From: DASVEE01 sp036399695 | Lineage (GTDB): Bacteria; Acidobacteriota; Thermoanaerobaculia; Gp7-AA8 | Assembly: GCA_036399695.1 (NCBI GenBank) | Contig: DASWMP010000382.1 | Span: 1 to 8,171, forward strand | Length of the DNA stretch: 8,171 nucleotides | Reading direction: 5' to 3' | Shown: in pieces, positions 6,114 to 8,171 of the stretch | Position numbering within the stretch: the stretch's first letter is position 1 | Layout of the letters: the number at the start of each line of letters is the position of its first letter | The notes under the pieces: generated by a model | Told to the model about the DNA's origin: nothing | Databases searched by the model: none | Seen by the model: the letters and a program-made list of their open reading frames with translations, nothing else | Program-made: the position numbers and the translations under genes

Positions 6114-6473
6114 ATGCGTAAGATGCTTTATCAGATACTCGCGACGGCGACCGCGATCGTTCACTTCGCCTTCATCCTCTTCGTCGTGCTCGGCGGTCTC
6201 GTCGTGCTGCGATGGCCGAAGATGGCGTTCCTTCATCTGCCGGCGGCGGTGTGGGGCGTGATGATCGAGTTCGCCGGCTGGTATTGCCCGCTCACGCGCT
6301 GGGAGAATCACTTCCTGCGCGAGGCCGGCAAGGCCGGGTACAACGACGGGTTCGTGGCGCATTACCTGTTCGCGCTGATTTACCCGAACGGGCTGACGCG
6401 GGGGATCGAGATCGCCATCGGCGCTTTCGTCCTCATCCTGAACCTGACGGTGTACGCACGTTTGCTCAAGTAG
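6114..6473 (+). CDS. DUF2784 small membrane protein, 119 aa
   Basis: This is a short membrane protein with hydrophobic segments at about 5-32, 40-57 and 97-116. DUF2784 hallmarks are visible: H17 and F23 in the first helix, LRWPKMAFLHLPAAVWG (32-48, H41), the CPLTRWEN motif (58-65), AGYNDGF (74-80), HYLFALIYP (83-91) and N110. The length is normal for the family. The function of DUF2784 is not known; conserved His, Cys and Glu near the membrane face suggest ligand or metal contact, which is speculation. ATG 6114 gives a positively charged MRK start; ATG 6123 is an alternative. The same frame stays open far upstream, antisense to the nucleotidase, but that stretch has no family similarity. The TAG stop abuts a short fragment of the palindromic repeat, and the helicase starts 47 bases downstream on the same strand, so cotranscription is likely. 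Confidence 0.88.
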   Translation: MRKMLYQILATATAIVHFAFILFVVLGGLVVLRWPKMAFLHLPAAVWGVMIEFAGWYCPLTRWENHFLREAGKAGYNDGFVAHYLFALIYPNGLTRGIEIAIGAFVLILNLTVYARLLK

Positions 6474-6493
6474 GACAGACACTCCTGTCAGTC
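6473..6493. repeat. Solo fragment of the palindromic repeat core
   Basis: GGACAGACACTCCTGTCAGTC differs from the core hairpin at 2995-3015 by one base (A for T), and that change weakens the GACAGACA/TGTCTGTC stem. Its first base is the last base of the DUF2784 stop codon. No termini or outer arms are present, so it is a decayed or minimal copy. Confidence 0.65.
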
Positions 6494-6501
6494 TCGAGTA
6501 G

Positions 6502-6507
6502 AAAGGA
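6502..6507 (+). promoter_or_regulatory. Likely ribosome binding site of the helicase (decides the TTG start)
   Basis: AAAGGA lies 13 bases before TTG 6521, in an A-rich, repeat-free stretch. Spacing is longer than ideal. No ATG or GTG occurs in frame nearby, and the conserved domain begins shortly after the TTG, which supports this start. Confidence 0.4.
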
Positions 6508-6520
6508 CAAAGACAACAAT

Positions 6521-7717
6521 TTGACGTACAACATCCCGCAACATCCGGTGCCGACCACGGACGGTCCGTTCGATCAGCTCGGCCTCTCCCAGCCGGTGCT
6601 CGACTCCGTCAAGAACATCGGCTTCATCAACCCGACACCGATCCAGGCCGCCGTCATCCCAGCCGCGCTCACCGGCGTCGACGTGATCGGACTGGCCCAG
6701 ACCGGCTCCGGCAAGACCGCCGCCTTCGTGCTGCCGCTGGCCGAACGGCTGACGCACGGCAAGGGCACGCGCGCGCTGATCCTCGCGCCGACGCGTGAGA
6801 TCGCCCTGCAGACGCAGGCGTTCATCGAGCTTTTCGGCAAGGTCCACAACCTCACCTCGGCCGTTCTGATCGGCGGCGTGAAGATGAAGCCGCAGCTCGA
6901 CGCCCTGCACGCGAAGCCGGACGTCATCGTCGCCACGCCGGGCCGCCTGCTCGACCACATCAACCGCCGCACCGTCTCGGTGGACAAGACCGAGATCCTC
7001 GTTCTCGACGAAGCCGATCACATGCTCGACCTCGGCTTCCTCCCGCAGATGAAGGAGATCCTCCGCCGTTTGCCGCGCGAGCGCCAGACGCTGATGTTCT
7101 CCGCCACGATGCCGGACTCGATCGAGATGATCGCCCGCGATTTCATGCGCGACCCGCACCGCATCGACATCATGCCGGTCGGTGCCGCCGCGGGGATCAC
7201 GCACCGGCTGTACCTCGTGAAGCCGGAGGATAAACGCGCCTGTCTCGTCGCGCTGCTCCTGCAGGAGCTCGGCTCCACGCTCGTGTTCGTCCGCCGGAAG
7301 ATCGACGCGGAGTGGCTGCACGCCGTGCTCGACCGGCAGGGACATCCGGTCACGCGCATCCACGCCGACCGCTCGCAGAAAGGACGGACCGCCGCCCTCG
7401 ACAGCTTCCGCCAGGGGCAGCACCGCATCATGGTCGCGACCGACATCGCCGGCCGCGGCATCGACGTCCCGGGCATCGAGCACGTCATCAACTTCGACAT
7501 CCCCGAAAGCGTCGAGGACTACATCCACCGTGCCGGCCGCACCGCGCGCGCCGAGGCGAAGGGAACGGTCTCGACGATCGCCACCTGGCCCGACGTCACG
7601 ATGGTGAAGAAGATCGAGGAAACCCTCGGCGAGAAGATCGCCCGCTGCACCGTGGCCGGCGTAGACCCGTGGGAGGAGTTCGAGAAGAAGGCTGCGCCGG
7701 TGCGCCGCCGCCTCTGA
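6521..7717 (+). CDS. DEAD-box ATP-dependent RNA helicase, RhlE-like, 398 aa
   Basis: The protein is a complete two-domain DEAD-box core. Motifs run in order: Q motif GFINPTPIQ (34-42), Walker A AQTGSGKT (59-66), PTREI (90-94), GG (118-119), TPGRL (139-143), DEAD (163-166), SAT (195-197), LVFV (254-257), ATDIAGRGID (306-315) and HRAGRTAR (336-343). It unwinds or remodels RNA duplexes using ATP, typically in ribosome assembly, RNA decay or cold adaptation. Of the bacterial groups it looks closest to RhlE (LGFLPQMKEILRRLP, HADRSQKGR, minimal C-terminus), but this was not tested. The C-terminus is a short basic RRRL with no RNA-binding extension such as a DbpA-type domain, so target choice probably relies on partners or the core. 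TTG 6521 is preferred; the frame is open further upstream, but that region reads through the repeat fragment and DUF2784. It ends three bases from the convergent 94-residue gene. Confidence 0.93.
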   Translation: MTYNIPQHPVPTTDGPFDQLGLSQPVLDSVKNIGFINPTPIQAAVIPAALTGVDVIGLAQTGSGKTAAFVLPLAERLTHGKGTRALILAPTREIALQTQAFIELFGKVHNLTSAVLIGGVKMKPQLDALHAKPDVIVATPGRLLDHINRRTVSVDKTEILVLDEADHMLDLGFLPQMKEILRRLPRERQTLMFSATMPDSIEMIARDFMRDPHRIDIMPVGAAAGITHRLYLVKPEDKRACLVALLLQELGSTLVFVRRKIDAEWLHAVLDRQGHPVTRIHADRSQKGRTAALDSFRQGQHRIMVATDIAGRGIDVPGIEHVINFDIPESVEDYIHRAGRTARAEAKGTVSTIATWPDVTMVKKIEETLGEKIARCTVAGVDPWEEFEKKAAPVRRRL

Positions 7718-7720
7718 TCG

Positions 7721-8005
7721 TCAATCGCCGTAGGTGAAGCCCGTCGCGCCGATTGGTGTGTCGGGCGGCTCCTGCGGCGGTCCTCCCCCTTTCCGGCTGG
7801 CGTCGATCAACGCCTCCCCTTCCGCCGGAACCGCCAGGTCCTTCGCCATCTGCGCCCGAGCGCTGGCGACGTAGACCTTCACCCCTTTTTCGGCGTAGAT
7901 GCGCTCGATCTCCGCCGGGTCGGCATCGATGACCACGTAGTTGTCGATCCGCGTGGAGAAGATCGCGAACTTGCCGTTGGATTGCTTTTCGATACGCCAG
8001 GGCAT
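7721..8005 (-). CDS. Conserved-looking hypothetical protein, 94 aa
   Basis: I do not recognise this gene. The first part (MPWRIEKQSNGKFAIFSTRIDNYVVIDADP) looks like a small beta-strand-rich domain, followed by an acidic helix (AEIERIYAEKG, 31-41) and a further helical stretch to about residue 70. The tail is Gly/Pro-rich (KGGGPPQEPPDTPIG) and ends in TGFTYGD. There is no signal peptide, membrane segment or cysteine, so it is probably cytoplasmic. The frame has normal codon use for the window and a clear ATG. It converges on the helicase with a 3-base gap and no terminator between, so the two transcripts probably overlap at their 3' ends. Its upstream side abuts the second palindromic repeat copy. 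It is considered real because no other gene claims this interval and the protein looks globular. Confidence 0.65.
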   Translation of the reverse strand: MPWRIEKQSNGKFAIFSTRIDNYVVIDADPAEIERIYAEKGVKVYVASARAQMAKDLAVPAEGEALIDASRKGGGPPQEPPDTPIGATGFTYGD

Positions 8006-8014
8006 GGGTGCTCA

Positions 8015-8020
8015 AGGATA
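8015..8020 (-). promoter_or_regulatory. Possible -10 box for the 94-residue gene
   Basis: The minus strand reads TATCCT nine bases before the ATG at 8005, the same spacing as TATCAT before the nucleotidase gene. No -35 box or Shine-Dalgarno is evident. The terminal repeat of the palindromic element begins 12 bases further upstream. Confidence 0.25.
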
Positions 8021-8031
8021 GGCGAAAGCCA

Positions 8032-8171
8032 TCTCGGAGTGCGGTGGCGAACGGAGGGTGTCTCAAAACGGTGCGCCTCGATCTACTCCCTTGGTTCTGC
8101 CGTCGATGAACCGGCGCCTGCGGGCGCGGACAGACAGGAGTGTCTGTCCCACATTCAGATTCCGCCGAATA
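8032..8171. repeat. Second copy of the palindromic repeat element, cut by the window end
   Basis: The left terminus (8032-8049) matches the 18-bp terminal repeat at 17 positions. Bases 8053-8076 match 2853-2876 of the first copy at 23 of 24 positions, in the same orientation. Bases 8075-8171 match the reverse complement of 2973-3069 at 95 of 97 positions. The copy therefore joins a left-end outer module to a right-end inner module. It includes one full core arm (both hairpins and CCCACATT) and stops inside the centre. The other arm and terminus should lie just beyond the window. Confidence 0.8.

Noticed and set aside
7715..7723. Bidirectional terminator between the helicase and the 94-residue gene
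   Set aside because: Only three bases separate the stops, and I see no stem with a T tract in the adjacent coding ends.

Overview
The window reads like ordinary chromosome from a high-GC, Gram-negative-type bacterium. G+C is roughly two thirds by eye. Several start codons are GTG or TTG, genes are packed with 4-base stop/start overlaps, and there are two lipoprotein-type signal peptides. Gene content (UshA-type nucleotidase lipoprotein, GT-C membrane glycosyltransferase, DUF4126, DUF2784, RhlE-like helicase) and the long palindromic intergenic repeats fit Acidobacteriota or a similar soil phylum. That placement is inference and was not tested by any search. No RNA genes, CRISPR array, transposase, phage gene or defence gene were recognised.

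Layout from left to right. A multi-zinc-ribbon protein, possibly cut at its 5' end, occupies 4-486. A 215-base spacer follows, holding a G-rich/C-rich inverted repeat and two smaller hairpins. A plus-strand operon comes next at 702-2835: D-Ala-D-Ala ligase, a small lipoprotein and a DUF4126 membrane protein, joined by TTGA and GTGA overlaps. A palindromic, terminally inverted repeat element (2831-3091) separates this operon from a minus-strand pair: a UshA-type nucleotidase lipoprotein (4194-5933) and a GT-C-like glycosyltransferase (3070-4197), coupled by an ATGA overlap. A divergent spacer with a 24-bp GTTGTTGGT-type inverted repeat leads to plus-strand DUF2784 (6114-6473) and the DEAD-box helicase (6521-7717). 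A convergent unknown 94-residue gene (7721-8005, minus) follows, and the window ends inside a second copy of the repeat element (8032-8171).

Functional picture. Cell-envelope work dominates: peptidoglycan precursor synthesis, two lipoproteins, a polytopic glycosyltransferase and two small membrane proteins. The helicase serves RNA metabolism. Nothing here forms a recognisable new enzyme system.

The part worth a second look is the repeat family. Two long copies and one short fragment lie in 5.3 kb. The long copies share an 18-bp terminus and a core of two nested hairpins. The complete copy sits so tightly between two convergent genes that its termini supply the stop codon of one gene and the last six codons of the other.
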